A DNA stretch of 49,686 nt from an uncultured bacterium (GTDB lineage: Bacteria > Oederibacteriota > PGYV01 > Palsa-1178), in contig CALAOR010000052.1 of the NCBI GenBank assembly GCA_937889595.1, forward strand, positions 1 to 49,686, given 5' to 3'. The notes beneath the pieces are model-generated. The model saw only the letters and a list, made by a program, of their open reading frames with translations, did no database searches and was not told the DNA's origin. Shown piece by piece: positions 15,209-23,900 of this stretch (its first letter is position 1; every line of letters begins with the position of its first letter). The position numbers were made by a program, and so were the translations under genes.

Positions 15209-16495
15209 ATGAAGATTTGCGTAGTTGGCACCGGATATGTCGGGCTTGTGACGGGTGTTTGCATGGCGGACCTCGGGAATGATGTCATATGCGTTGACAT
15301 AGATGAGAAAAAGATAGCAAACTTAAATAAAAATATTTTACCCATATATGAACCCGGGCTTGAAGAACTTGTAAAAAGGAACAAGGCGAGGCTGACCTTT
15401 ACCCTGGATTTAAAGGCCGCGGTAAAAAAATCAGAGATAATATTTATCGCGGTCGGGACGCCTCCGCGGGCCAACGGCGAAGCTGACCTGTCTTTTGTGA
15501 AGGAAGTCGCTAAACAGATAGGAAAGAGCTTAAACGGTTATAAAGTCATAGTGGATAAGTCGACTGTGCCTGTGGGCATGGGCGACCTTGTGGAGTCCAT
15601 TATAGAGGACAATTCAAATAACAAGTTCAAGTTTGATGTAGTCTCTTCCCCCGAGTTCTTAAAAGAAGGAAGCGCAATACAGGATTTTATGAACCCTGAC
15701 AGGATAGTCATAGGCGCAAAGAAAAAAGACGCGGCTGAAAAGGTGGCCCAGATATTCAAGCCGCTCGCTACCAAGGTAATAATAACGGATTTAAGAAGCG
15801 CGGAAATGATAAAGTACGCTTCCAATTCGTTCCTCGCCACAAAGATATCATTCATCAACGAGATAGCCAACATATGCGAAAAGGTCGGGGCTGACGTGGA
15901 AACCGTGGCAAACGGCATGGGCATTGACCGCAGGATAGGGAAGCTGTTCTTGAACGCGGGCGCGGGATTCGGCGGTTCGTGTTTCCCCAAAGACGTGTCC
16001 GCGCTGGTTAATATAGCGCGCAAGGAAGACTATGAACCGCTTATACTTAATGCCGTCATAGAAGTCAATAAGCTGCAGAGAAAACATGTCCTTGGCAAGA
16101 TAAAAAAAATACTCGGCACCATTGAGGGCAGGCAGATAGGCATACTCGGCATAGCTTTCAAGCCGAATACGGACGATATCAGGGAAGCGGTTGCGCTCGA
16201 TATAATTGCGGCACTCCTTGAAAAAGGATGCAGGATAAAAGCCTTTGACCCTGTGGCCATGCCTAACGCAAGGAAGGAAGTAAAAGGCGTTACTTTCGTA
16301 AAGGATTCATACTCCGCGGCAGAGAACGTGGAATGTCTCGTCATATTGACCGAGTGGAACGAGTTCAGGGAACTTGACATGAAAAAAATAAAGGGCCTTA
16401 TGAAGAACCCGGCAATAGTTGACGGCAGGAATATATATGATCCGGATAAGATGAAAAAGCTCGGGTTTGCTTATACGGGGATCGGCAGGAACTAA
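15209..16495 (+). CDS. ugd: UDP-glucose 6-dehydrogenase
   Basis: 428 residues, typical of the UDP-glucose/GDP-mannose dehydrogenase family. The Rossmann motif GTGYVGLVTG lies at residues 7-16, followed by VDIDEKKI. Catalytic C258 is in GAGFGGSCFPKD, with K204-type substrate residues in EMIKYASNSFLATKI. The C-terminal domain has GIAFKPNTDDIRE. It oxidises UDP-glucose to UDP-glucuronate for surface polysaccharides, consistent with the glycosyltransferases elsewhere in the window, though UDP-glucose specificity is by family resemblance only. GCGGAGG precedes the ATG. A possible promoter (TTGTGC, 17 bases, TATATT) ends at 15108. Confidence 0.93.
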   Translation: MKICVVGTGYVGLVTGVCMADLGNDVICVDIDEKKIANLNKNILPIYEPGLEELVKRNKARLTFTLDLKAAVKKSEIIFIAVGTPPRANGEADLSFVKEVAKQIGKSLNGYKVIVDKSTVPVGMGDLVESIIEDNSNNKFKFDVVSSPEFLKEGSAIQDFMNPDRIVIGAKKKDAAEKVAQIFKPLATKVIITDLRSAEMIKYASNSFLATKISFINEIANICEKVGADVETVANGMGIDRRIGKLFLNAGAGFGGSCFPKDVSALVNIARKEDYEPLILNAVIEVNKLQRKHVLGKIKKILGTIEGRQIGILGIAFKPNTDDIREAVALDIIAALLEKGCRIKAFDPVAMPNARKEVKGVTFVKDSYSAAENVECLVILTEWNEFRELDMKKIKGLMKNPAIVDGRNIYDPDKMKKLGFAYTGIGRN

Positions 16496-16499
16496 ATTC

Positions 16500-16548
16500 G
16501 GCCAACGGCCCAACGGCATTTCGGAATTCGGAATTCGGAATGAGGATT
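16500..16548 (+). repeat. TTCGGAATTCGGAAT-type repeat after ugd
   Basis: The ugd stop is followed by a GGCCAACGGCCCAACGG direct repeat and then TTCGGAATTCGGAATTCGG. This is another low-complexity element placed at a gene end. Confidence 0.5.
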
Positions 16549-16595
16549 GGAAAACCGGGGATTATAAAGAAAAACCAATTTGTGAGGTGAAAAGC

Positions 16596-16877
16596 ATGGC
16601 AAAGAATAAAAACAGGGAACAAAAGCAGCAGGCGCCCGCGCAAAATACGGGCGAAGAGTTTTCTTTCAAGGATTATTTTTACATAAATGTTTTTTTCTGG
16701 GCGTTCCTGCTTGTGGTGGCTATAATTGTGTTTTTTACGACCGGAGCCAAGATGGACCCCATAATGGAGAACGTTTTTAGTTTTATTTTCCTTGTTTTCG
16801 GGTGCGGGTTCACGGCTGTCTCGGTATTTGACGGCATATATGAAAAATTCAACAAGAGCTCAAAAGATGAAAAATAA
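16596..16877 (+). CDS. Small membrane protein with two predicted transmembrane helices
   Basis: 93 residues from ATG 16596 (GAGGTGAAAAGC upstream); reading further upstream would run into a repeat. A lysine/glutamine-rich start (about 25 residues) precedes two hydrophobic segments, near residues 32-50 (INVFFWAFLLVVAIIVFF) and 62-80 (FSFIFLVFGCGFTAVSVF), then a charged tail. The 3' end overlaps the next gene by 11 bases, so the two are probably translated together. No family recognised. Confidence 0.7.
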   Translation: MAKNKNREQKQQAPAQNTGEEFSFKDYFYINVFFWAFLLVVAIIVFFTTGAKMDPIMENVFSFIFLVFGCGFTAVSVFDGIYEKFNKSSKDEK

Positions 16878-17634
16878 GTTTTACCTTTATATGATCTTCG
16901 CGGTTCTTCTTGCCGCGCCTGTTCTGGCCGAAACACTGGCGCTTGACGACGAGGAAGACAGGTCGGCTCCTGTCCCGGCCGCTACAGCCGTTGTAAAGCC
17001 GGCGGCGACAGCGGGGGTAACGGCAATACAAACACCTTACCAGGTAAAAGCGCTCAAGGCTAAAAGTACGGTCACTGCCATACCCGCGGCAACCACGGTA
17101 AAGACCGCGGCAACAGCGGCGGACCAGCAGCCCCAGGTTGAGGAATTAAAATCAAAAGTTGACTATATTAAAAATTCGCTTGAAAGCGCGCTGTCGGCCA
17201 ATAATGACCTCGCGGCCAGCCTCCGTGAAATTCAGTCTGATATAAGACGGATCGAAGAACGTTCGCTCGAAATAAAAGGCATGGCGCAGGATATGGCGGA
17301 TTTAAAGGACAGGGTTAAGGTGCTGGAGGATAAATACACAAAGGACAAAGAAATCATGGATAAGGCTGTCGGGGAAATGGATAAAATGCAGGACAACTTA
17401 AAGGCAAGCGTCGACAAGGTCCAGGGCTGGAGCGATATTATGGGTGTTTTGCAAAAAGGCATAAGCAATAATGAGCTGGAAATAGCAAAAATGAAAAAGA
17501 CCATTAACGACCTGAAATTAAAGTACGGCGATGCTGATGAGAACGCATTTACATCCCTGCTAAAATGGCCGTACGCCGGATTTGCGGCGCTGCTGTTGTC
17601 CATAGTGGCGATAAGCGTGGCATTGGCGAGGTAA
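16867..17634 (+). CDS. Exported coiled-coil protein with C-terminal membrane anchor
   Basis: 255 residues from ATG 16867. A signal peptide (about 1-19, ending VLA) is followed by an alanine/threonine/valine-rich low-complexity stretch (about 30-85), a long coiled coil (about 88-225: VEELKSKVDYIKNSLESALS and on, with regular heptads) and a final hydrophobic helix FAALLLSIVAISVALAR. It appears to span the periplasm with its C-terminus in a membrane. Together with the overlapping upstream gene it may form an envelope complex. Function unknown. Confidence 0.75.
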   Translation: MKNKFYLYMIFAVLLAAPVLAETLALDDEEDRSAPVPAATAVVKPAATAGVTAIQTPYQVKALKAKSTVTAIPAATTVKTAATAADQQPQVEELKSKVDYIKNSLESALSANNDLAASLREIQSDIRRIEERSLEIKGMAQDMADLKDRVKVLEDKYTKDKEIMDKAVGEMDKMQDNLKASVDKVQGWSDIMGVLQKGISNNELEIAKMKKTINDLKLKYGDADENAFTSLLKWPYAGFAALLLSIVAISVALAR

Positions 17635-17748
17635 AGGCAGAAGGTAAAGGCAGATAACGTTACATTAATGTAAGAGGATATCTTGGCCGCATGAAGATTG
17701 CGGCACTGCGATAGTTTTAAATTATATACTTAAATTGAGGTGACTATC

Positions 17749-18609
17749 TTGCCTTACAGCATGACAGGTTGGGGGACGCACAGGATCCCGAAGTTTACAG
17801 CGAACTTGAAGGGATTAAATTCAAAATACAAGGAAGTGGTGCTTCATCTTCCTCAGGAATTTTTTGAGGCGGAGCCTTTTATTTATAAATTCTTAAATGA
17901 CAGCGTCACACGCGGGAGGGTTGACCTTTTTGTCAATCTCGACAAAAACAACCTGAAAAAACACGTGGTTGTGGACGAGGATTTATTCAAGGAAGCGCAC
18001 TCGTCCATGAAGAAACTCATGGCAAAGGTCAGGATCAAAGGCGAAATACCGGTTCAGACCGTCTTAAACAGCGTGGACGGTATAATAACCGTAAAGGATG
18101 CCGAGGCCAGGGATACTTATTCCTGGAAAAAAATCAAGCCGGTCATAGAGGCCGCTTTTAAGGATTTTATGAAGATGAAGGAAAAAGAAGCCGAGGGCCA
18201 TATAAAAGACATCGGGATCCGCCTGGCCTTAATTGAAAAAGAAGCGGCAAATATCGCCGTCATGCACGAAGAGTTCAAGGAAGAGTACATAAAGAAAACG
18301 CGCGAGAGGCTGGAAACAATACTTGCCAGGGAAAACAGGCAGGGTTTTTTAAATACAGAGGCTGTTGAAGTGCTGGACAAGTATAACATAACGGAAGAAT
18401 TGGTCAGGATATCGTCGCACGTAAAGCAGGCGCTGTCGATCATAAAAAATGACGCGGTCGGCAGAAAGCTTGATTTTCTGGCGCAGGAATTTTACAGGGA
18501 AGCCAACACGATCGGCTCCAAAATAAACAACGCGAAGATAGCGCACGCGGTCATAGTGATCAAGGAAAATACGGAGAAAATCAGGGAACAGGCGTTAAAT
18601 CTTGAATGA
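17749..18609 (+). CDS. yicC: YicC-family endoribonuclease
   Basis: 286 residues. TTG 17749 is preferred: GAGGTG lies 6 bases before it and gives the family start PYSMTGWG. GTG 17740 would overlap that ribosome site. The family pattern continues with LNSKYKEVVLHLP, RGRVDLFVNL and the C-terminal EFYREANTIGSKINNAKI. Members are RNases, and E. coli YicC acts on small RNAs. It heads the conserved run yicC-remA-gmk-rpoZ-coaBC. A copy of repeat element B starts at its stop codon. Confidence 0.9.
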   Translation: MPYSMTGWGTHRIPKFTANLKGLNSKYKEVVLHLPQEFFEAEPFIYKFLNDSVTRGRVDLFVNLDKNNLKKHVVVDEDLFKEAHSSMKKLMAKVRIKGEIPVQTVLNSVDGIITVKDAEARDTYSWKKIKPVIEAAFKDFMKMKEKEAEGHIKDIGIRLALIEKEAANIAVMHEEFKEEYIKKTRERLETILARENRQGFLNTEAVEVLDKYNITEELVRISSHVKQALSIIKNDAVGRKLDFLAQEFYREANTIGSKINNAKIAHAVIVIKENTEKIREQALNLE

Positions 18610-18731
18610 AATTACTAATTACTAATTACCAATGACTAATGACTAATTAAGGCTTTCGTTCAGTAATCAAAGCCTTTAAGCACTAAGGTTTAATTAGTAA
18701 TTAGTAATTAGTCATTGGTAATTAGTAATTA
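18608..18731 (+). repeat. ATTACTAATTACTAAT inverted-repeat element B, copy 2
   Basis: It opens with ATTACTAATTACTAATTACC after the yicC stop and closes with GGTAATTAGTAATT, the inverse. The centre holds GGCTTTCG...AAAGCC. It matches the copy at 10689-10795 at both ends but not in the middle. Confidence 0.75.
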
Positions 18732-18745
18732 AAACCAGGAGGTTT

Positions 18746-19030
18746 TTGTTGCTGTTGAACGTTGGCTTTGACAATGCTGTGGTTCAGGAACGTATAGTTG
18801 CCGTCGTGGACGTAAATTCCACCCCGGTAAAGAGGATGATAGAAGAAGCAAGAAAAGGCGGGTTTTTGATCGATGCCACGCACGGCAAGAAGATCAGGGC
18901 CGTGATAGTGACCGACTCAAATCACTGCGTGATATCCGCCATACAGGCTGAAACCTTAATTGTCAGGTTTGGCAGCAATGAAAAACTACAGGATAAAAAA
19001 CCAAAAGACAAGGAACCTGAAAAGAAATGA
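18746..19030 (+). CDS. remA: RemA/DUF370-family regulator
   Basis: 94 residues. LLLNVGFDNAVVQERIVAVV, followed by TPVKRMIEEARKGGFLIDAT and VIVTDSNHCVISAIQAETL, matches the RemA (DUF370) family, DNA-binding regulators first described for matrix genes in Bacillus. The start is one of two TTG codons. TTG 18746 fits family length but lies only 3 bases after AGGAGG, while TTG 18749 has 6 bases. A lysine-rich tail of about 12 residues extends past the usual end. The stop overlaps gmk (ATGA). Position between yicC and gmk is the common arrangement. Confidence 0.9.
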   Translation: MLLLNVGFDNAVVQERIVAVVDVNSTPVKRMIEEARKGGFLIDATHGKKIRAVIVTDSNHCVISAIQAETLIVRFGSNEKLQDKKPKDKEPEKK

Positions 19031-19620
19031 AAAACAAAGGCCTTATATTCGTGATATCAGCGCCTTCGGGCACCGGGAAAACCACGGTTATAAACCAGTT
19101 CCTTTTAAACCATAAAAAGGATTTTGTGGTTTCAGTTTCAGTGACAACCCGCCAGCCGAGAAAAGGCGAGATTGACGGCAAAGACTATTACTTTTTCACC
19201 AAGGATAAGTTTAAGGAATACGTAAAGACCGGCAAATTCCTCGAGTACGCGCCTGTGCTTGATAATTTTTACGGCACCTTAAAAGAAACGGTCAAAAAAA
19301 GCGTGAATGCCGGGAAAAATGTAATTATGGACATAGATGTTCAGGGAGCCATGAAGATAAAATTCAAGATCAGGGACTGCGTCACCATTTTTCTTCTTCC
19401 GCCTTCTTTTTCCGAACTGGCCCGAAGGCTGAAAAATCGTAGGACCGATACACCCGAGGCGGTTGTCAAAAGACTGGCGCTGGCAAAAAAAGAATTGAAA
19501 GAAAGGGTAAAATATGATTATATTATTGTTAACAAGGATTTGAACAAAGCCACGGAAAACCTTGAGGAATTATTCGAAAGCATATATAAGCTGGAGCGTT
19601 TTAAGCGCAACCGGCCATAA
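19027..19620 (+). CDS. gmk: Guanylate kinase
   Basis: 197 residues. P-loop SAPSGTGKTT at residues 11-20, followed by SVTTRQPRKGEIDGKDYYFF, EYAPVLDNFYGT, MDIDVQGAM and FLLPPSFSELARRL, all standard guanylate kinase marks. It phosphorylates GMP to GDP. The start overlaps the remA stop, implying coupled translation. A lysine/arginine-rich C-terminus is normal for the family. Confidence 0.96.
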   Translation: MKNKGLIFVISAPSGTGKTTVINQFLLNHKKDFVVSVSVTTRQPRKGEIDGKDYYFFTKDKFKEYVKTGKFLEYAPVLDNFYGTLKETVKKSVNAGKNVIMDIDVQGAMKIKFKIRDCVTIFLLPPSFSELARRLKNRRTDTPEAVVKRLALAKKELKERVKYDYIIVNKDLNKATENLEELFESIYKLERFKRNRP

Positions 19621-19701
19621 AAAGCAATACAGCTTACGCGGCAGCAAAAAAAAGCGGCGGAGCTAAATGCCCGATAAACAGGGCAAAAAGGAGAAGATTT
19701 C

Positions 19702-19929
19702 ATGAAAAAGTTTGACTTTACACACGAGGAACTCAAGAGCAAGGTTGGCAACAAGTATGCCGCGACTATAATCATAGCCAGCAGGGCAAAAGCCATCAGG
19801 GAAAATCCGGCCGATGTGGATGAAGCGGACAGGAAGAAAAAACCCACGGTTACGGCCGTTAAGGAGTTTTTGAACGATAAGATCAAGCATCCGGAATTTG
19901 ACATAGAAAAAATCAATATCGGCGACTAA
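19702..19929 (+). CDS. rpoZ: RNA polymerase omega subunit
   Basis: 75 residues. The N-terminal HEELKSKVGNKYAATIIIASRAKAI is the omega pattern (two helices ending in the conserved RAR/RAK segment), followed by KPTVTAVKEFLNDKI. It helps RNA polymerase assembly. AAAAGGAG precedes the ATG. Location between gmk and coaBC is the conserved order. Confidence 0.9.
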   Translation: MKKFDFTHEELKSKVGNKYAATIIIASRAKAIRENPADVDEADRKKKPTVTAVKEFLNDKIKHPEFDIEKINIGD

Positions 19930-19932
19930 GAT

Positions 19933-20562
19933 ATGGCCCGTATTGTCCTCGGAATTACAGGCGGGATCGCCGCTTACAAGGCGCCGGAGCTGGCGAGGCT
20001 TTTTACAAAGGCGGGTATAGATACTGCCTGTGTAATGACAAAAGAAGCCCGTGAATTTGTCACGCCCTTGACCCTGCGCACGCTGACCGGGAATCCCGTG
20101 TATGAAGAAATGTTTTTTGAATCGAAAAATCCGGACGCAAAAGTGGAACATATAGGTCTGGCGCAGAACTGCGACCTTATAGTTATCGCGCCGGCCACGG
20201 CTAATATCATAGGCAAGATAGCATGCGGCATAGCCGACGACCTCCTCACCACAACGGTCATGGCAACGGATAAAAAAGTATTGATCGCGCCCGCCATGAA
20301 CACCAAAATGTGGAATAATCCCATAGTCATGGAAAATGTGAAAAAACTTGAAAAACTCGGTTATATATTCATCGGTCCGAAAGAAGGCGAACTTGCCTGC
20401 GGAGACTATGGGGCCGGGCATATTGAGGATATTGACAGGATTTTTGACACGGCCGTATCTATGCTGAAAGTAAAAAAAAAAACAATTCCGCTTTCGCCGG
20501 GGCCTCGGCGTACAAGCCATCGGACGGGAAAACCAAAGTCCGGCATAAAACAACTGTCCTGA
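19933..20562 (+). CDS. coaC: Phosphopantothenoylcysteine decarboxylase part of CoaBC (frame breaks at A11 tract)
   Basis: Residues 1-175 are a complete CoaC flavoprotein domain: GITGGIAAYKAPELAR (FMN binding), EHIGLAQNCDLIVIAPATAN with the catalytic histidine, APAMNTKMW, and ELACGDYGAGH with the redox cysteine. At 20472-20482 there is a run of 11 A. After it this frame gives only an unrelated tail ending at TGA 20560-20562, while the CoaB domain continues in the -1 frame. The protein normally is one CoaBC polypeptide that makes 4'-phosphopantetheine for coenzyme A. Either an A was gained or lost in the tract (mutation or assembly error) or the ribosome or polymerase slips there. Confidence 0.85.
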   Translation: MARIVLGITGGIAAYKAPELARLFTKAGIDTACVMTKEAREFVTPLTLRTLTGNPVYEEMFFESKNPDAKVEHIGLAQNCDLIVIAPATANIIGKIACGIADDLLTTTVMATDKKVLIAPAMNTKMWNNPIVMENVKKLEKLGYIFIGPKEGELACGDYGAGHIEDIDRIFDTAVSMLKVKKKTIPLSPGPRRTSHRTGKPKSGIKQLS

Positions 20563-21182
20563 TAACATCGGGGGCCACCAGGGAATACATGGACGATGTA
20601 AGGTATATTTCAAACCCTTCTTCCGGCAAAACCGGATATCATCTTGCAAAAGCTGCCATGGCACACGGCGCCCATGTCATATTTATCACTGGGAAAAGCC
20701 CCTATTTGCCTTTTGGCGCGGAAATAATCAATGTTACGTCAGCTTCTGATATGATGAGGGAAGTCAAGAATAATTTTAAGCGCGCTGACATCATTGCAGG
20801 CGCCGCAGCTGTGGGTGACTTTACCCCTGGAAGAATCAAAGGAAAAATAAAAAGGGAAGGCAAAGAAGGAATAACGCTGGAACTTAAACCTACTGAAGAT
20901 ATTATGGCCTGGGCCGGAAAAAACAAGGGGAAAAAGACGATTGTCGGTTACTCGGCGGAGTCCGGCCGTGATCTGAGCGGTGCAAAAAGAAAAATAAAAT
21001 CCAAAAACCTTGATATGATCGTATACAATGACATAAGCAAAGAAGGCCTGGGATTTGATTCGGATGAGAATGAAATAACGATTATGGATAAAAAGGGCAG
21101 GACCGTCTTCAGCGGCAGGAACAGCAAGGAAAAACTGGCGGGTATAATAATGGATTTGATTTTCAAAAAGGCCGGAAAATGA
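20481..21182 (+). CDS. coaB: Phosphopantothenate-cysteine ligase part of CoaBC (no start of its own)
   Basis: From the end of the A tract the -1 frame reads a linker and then TVLITSGATREYMDDVRYIS, SSGKTGYHLAKAA, AAAVGDFTP and VGYSAESG, the full CoaB ligase domain. It ends at 21182, overlapping the next gene by 4 bases. The first ATG (20589) lies inside the nucleotide-binding GATRE region, so starting there would probably not give an active enzyme. Fusion to CoaC by a -1 shift on A AAA AAA, or one extra or missing base, is needed. Confidence 0.8.
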   Translation, partial: NNSAFAGASAYKPSDGKTKVRHKTTVLITSGATREYMDDVRYISNPSSGKTGYHLAKAAMAHGAHVIFITGKSPYLPFGAEIINVTSASDMMREVKNNFKRADIIAGAAAVGDFTPGRIKGKIKREGKEGITLELKPTEDIMAWAGKNKGKKTIVGYSAESGRDLSGAKRKIKSKNLDMIVYNDISKEGLGFDSDENEITIMDKKGRTVFSGRNSKEKLAGIIMDLIFKKAGK

Positions 21183-22852
21183 TAAAAAAAATAATTCCTT
21201 ATTGTGTCATGGCGATGCTTCTGCCTTTATATGTGTTTCCAGCGGCAAGGGACACGTCAAAACTTCCCGCGTATACTGATGAAGTTCTGGTCGTATATAA
21301 AACTGAGTTCACGCAGGCTGACACTGACGCCCTGTCCGCCAAGTACCAGATGAAGAAAACTGCCCGCAATGACATAATCAGGTTCCTCGAAACAAAGCAT
21401 AATATTTCGCAGACGAGGACATACCTCCCGAAGAGTTTTTTCACATGTTATAAGATACAGGGAATAGAAAATATGGAAAGCATTGTTGAATTGCTTAAAG
21501 CAGAGCCTGTTATAGAACAGGCCCAGCCTAATTACCTGTTTTACACCCAAACCGCTTCTTACACCCCTCTCACCCCTCTCGCTGCGCCTAATGACCACTG
21601 GTATAAAACGGCGCCTTCCCAATGGTATATAAATCAGGTCAGGGCTGATAAAGTATATACTGATCTGTATTCGTCCATAACGCCCCAAAAAAATGTCATA
21701 GTTGCCGTGGTGGATACAGGAGTGGGGACCGCGCCATACTGCTCTCATCAGGACCTTGTGGGGGTTACGGTAACAGGCACGGACATCCTGGACAATACCA
21801 AACAGCCTTATGACGATGACGGGCACGGTACGCACGTCGCCGGTATTATAGCCGCGAATACAAATAATTCCACGGGCATAGCAAGTGTTTCAGGGTTTTA
21901 TTACGGTGGGACAGCCGGAGTCAGGATAATGCCTGTAAAAGCACTGGACTCTACCGGGTCCGGCACTGACGCTGATATTTATACCGGTATAGTCTGGGCC
22001 GCTGATAACGGCGCGGACATCATCAACTTAAGCCTGGGCGGGGCAACCGCGGACAATATACTTAAAACCGCTGTTAATTACGCGTATGATAAGGGCTGCC
22101 TTATAATAGCCGCCGCAGGTAACTCCAACGGCCAGACTTTCTATCCGGCCGCGTATTCAAATGTCATGGCGGTCGCGGCGAGCGATATGATCCTTGATTG
22201 CAACGGGGCAACTCGTGACGTAATAGCGGATTTCTCCAACTGGGGTAAAATAGACATAACCGCGCCGGGCGTGAATATTTTAAGCATTTCAAACGGTTAT
22301 TCATCGTACTCAACAGAGGACGGAACATCTTTTTCCTCCCCAATCGTGGCGGGTGTTGCGGCCCTTATAAAAATGAAATATCCGGATTATGACAATGATA
22401 AGATAAAGACAGTCCTTGAACAGACCGCGGATGACGATTATTACGTATGTTCGGGGACTATAACCGGAATCCAGGGTTACGACAAGTATTTCGGGTGGGG
22501 AAGGGTAAACGCGTACAGGGCTCTAACTCTTGATGTGAATAACATGGGCACTCCCGAAATAAAAACATATAATTGGCCGAACCCGTTTTCACCCGACAGC
22601 GATGGTTATACAAATATAACATTTACCTTAAGCGCTCCGCAAAAAATAACGGTAAGCATATATGACGGCGGCGGCGAACTTGTATGGGAAAAAATATTGC
22701 AGGCGCAGGATGTGTCAGCTGTCAGCCAGAATGTAATAAGATGGGACGGCAGGAACAAGGACAACAAAAAGGCCGCAAACGGGGTATATTTCTATGTGGT
22801 TAAAACAGACAATGGAAAATACGGGAAGAACAAGATAGCAGTGCTTTATTAA
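21179..22852 (+). CDS. Secreted subtilisin-like serine protease (S8) with FlgD-like C-terminal domain
   Basis: 557 residues. Signal peptide at 1-22; an I9/fervidolysin-like propeptide about 30-125; S8 catalytic domain about 150-455 with triad D179 (VVDTG), H216 (GHGTHVAG) and S384 (GTSFSSP), and oxyanion N315 (AAAGN). Residues about 460-557 start with YNWPNPFSPD and end GVYFYVVKTDNGKYGKNKIAVLY-like, the Ig-like FlgD/sorting type of C-terminal domain. The start overlaps coaB (ATGA). The next gene is a PorV/PorQ-like barrel, which in type IX secretion handles proteins with comparable C-terminal domains; a link is inferred. Confidence 0.92.
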   Translation: MIKKIIPYCVMAMLLPLYVFPAARDTSKLPAYTDEVLVVYKTEFTQADTDALSAKYQMKKTARNDIIRFLETKHNISQTRTYLPKSFFTCYKIQGIENMESIVELLKAEPVIEQAQPNYLFYTQTASYTPLTPLAAPNDHWYKTAPSQWYINQVRADKVYTDLYSSITPQKNVIVAVVDTGVGTAPYCSHQDLVGVTVTGTDILDNTKQPYDDDGHGTHVAGIIAANTNNSTGIASVSGFYYGGTAGVRIMPVKALDSTGSGTDADIYTGIVWAADNGADIINLSLGGATADNILKTAVNYAYDKGCLIIAAAGNSNGQTFYPAAYSNVMAVAASDMILDCNGATRDVIADFSNWGKIDITAPGVNILSISNGYSSYSTEDGTSFSSPIVAGVAALIKMKYPDYDNDKIKTVLEQTADDDYYVCSGTITGIQGYDKYFGWGRVNAYRALTLDVNNMGTPEIKTYNWPNPFSPDSDGYTNITFTLSAPQKITVSIYDGGGELVWEKILQAQDVSAVSQNVIRWDGRNKDNKKAANGVYFYVVKTDNGKYGKNKIAVLY

Positions 22853-22865
22853 CAAAGGTGAATTA

Positions 22866-23900
22866 ATGAAAAAAACAATATTTACAGCCTTCATAGCCCT
22901 GATGATCCCGGCCGCGGTCCTTATTGCCGCCGGCGGCGATTCGTTCGCTTTTTTAAAATTAGGAGTTGGGACAAGGGCGACCGGCATGGGCTGCGCTTTC
23001 ACGTCCATAGCTGACGACGCCTCGGCCGCGTATTATAACCCGGCGGGCACGGTGAAATTAAAAGGGCTGGAACTCATGGCGGAAACCTACATTTTAAGTT
23101 TCGGCAGGAGCGTCAATTACATAGCGACAGCCAAGCCTTTCGTATTAAACGGAGCCACATATGCCGCGGGTTTTTCCTGGATAAACAACTCGTCGGGGTC
23201 CGATATAGAAACAAGGCTGACAAACTCGTCTGTCCCTGACTCGATTATATCCGATTCGTCGCAGGTCTTTCTTTTTAACGTCGCCACAAAATTAAACGAC
23301 AGGATTTCCATGGGTGGAAATTTCAGGTTTGTATTCGAAAACCTGGGGACAGCCAGGGGGACCGGCGTCGGATTTGACCTTGGCGTCCTGGTTAATATAA
23401 TAGAGAATTTAAACGCGGGAGTTTCAATTACAGGGATTTCCACGAACTTGACGTGGAACAGCAGCGCCCATACCGAGTCGCTCCCGCAGGTAATAACAGC
23501 GGGTCTTTCATACAAATATATGGACATATTCGGCGCTGCCGGGCTTTCAGCGCTTCCGTCCGTGGATTTTGTTTTTAATTCCTTCAGCGGAAATAAAGTC
23601 AGGGCCGGCACGGAGTTTTCATTTAATGATTTTTTCTTCCTGAGGGCCGGGTATAATAACGCGCTGAGTTTCGGCGCCGGGATCAGGCTTAAGCCCTCAC
23701 AGATATTCTCCGTAAAGCTGGATTATGCCTATACTGCCGACAACATAGAACCGGGCGCGTCCAACCACAGGATAGGAGCCGAGATAGAATATGTGTTCCC
23801 TGAAACCGGCGTGGAACATAAAAGCGCGGCGGATCTGAAACAGCCGCAAAGCGCGCAGGACAACCAGGGACAGGTAAAAAAGGAAGATTATGAGTGGTAA
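22866..23900 (+). CDS. PorV/PorQ-like outer-membrane beta-barrel protein (UPF0164 type)
   Basis: 344 residues with a signal peptide (about 1-21). The start of the mature part, SFAFLKLGVGTRATGMGCAF followed by TSIADDASAAYYNPAGT, is the hallmark of the PorV/PorQ and UPF0164 barrels related to FadL. Alternating strands fill the rest. The last 30 residues are a charged, glutamine-rich tail. It sits 13 bases after the subtilase gene and overlaps the glycosyltransferase gene by 11 bases, so the three are probably co-expressed. It implies an outer membrane in this organism. Confidence 0.87.
   Translation: MKKTIFTAFIALMIPAAVLIAAGGDSFAFLKLGVGTRATGMGCAFTSIADDASAAYYNPAGTVKLKGLELMAETYILSFGRSVNYIATAKPFVLNGATYAAGFSWINNSSGSDIETRLTNSSVPDSIISDSSQVFLFNVATKLNDRISMGGNFRFVFENLGTARGTGVGFDLGVLVNIIENLNAGVSITGISTNLTWNSSAHTESLPQVITAGLSYKYMDIFGAAGLSALPSVDFVFNSFSGNKVRAGTEFSFNDFFFLRAGYNNALSFGAGIRLKPSQIFSVKLDYAYTADNIEPGASNHRIGAEIEYVFPETGVEHKSAADLKQPQSAQDNQGQVKKEDYEW

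Noticed and set aside
20589-21182. CoaB as a separate gene starting at ATG 20589
   Set aside because: That start removes the conserved TSGATRE segment; the domain continues upstream to the A11 tract.
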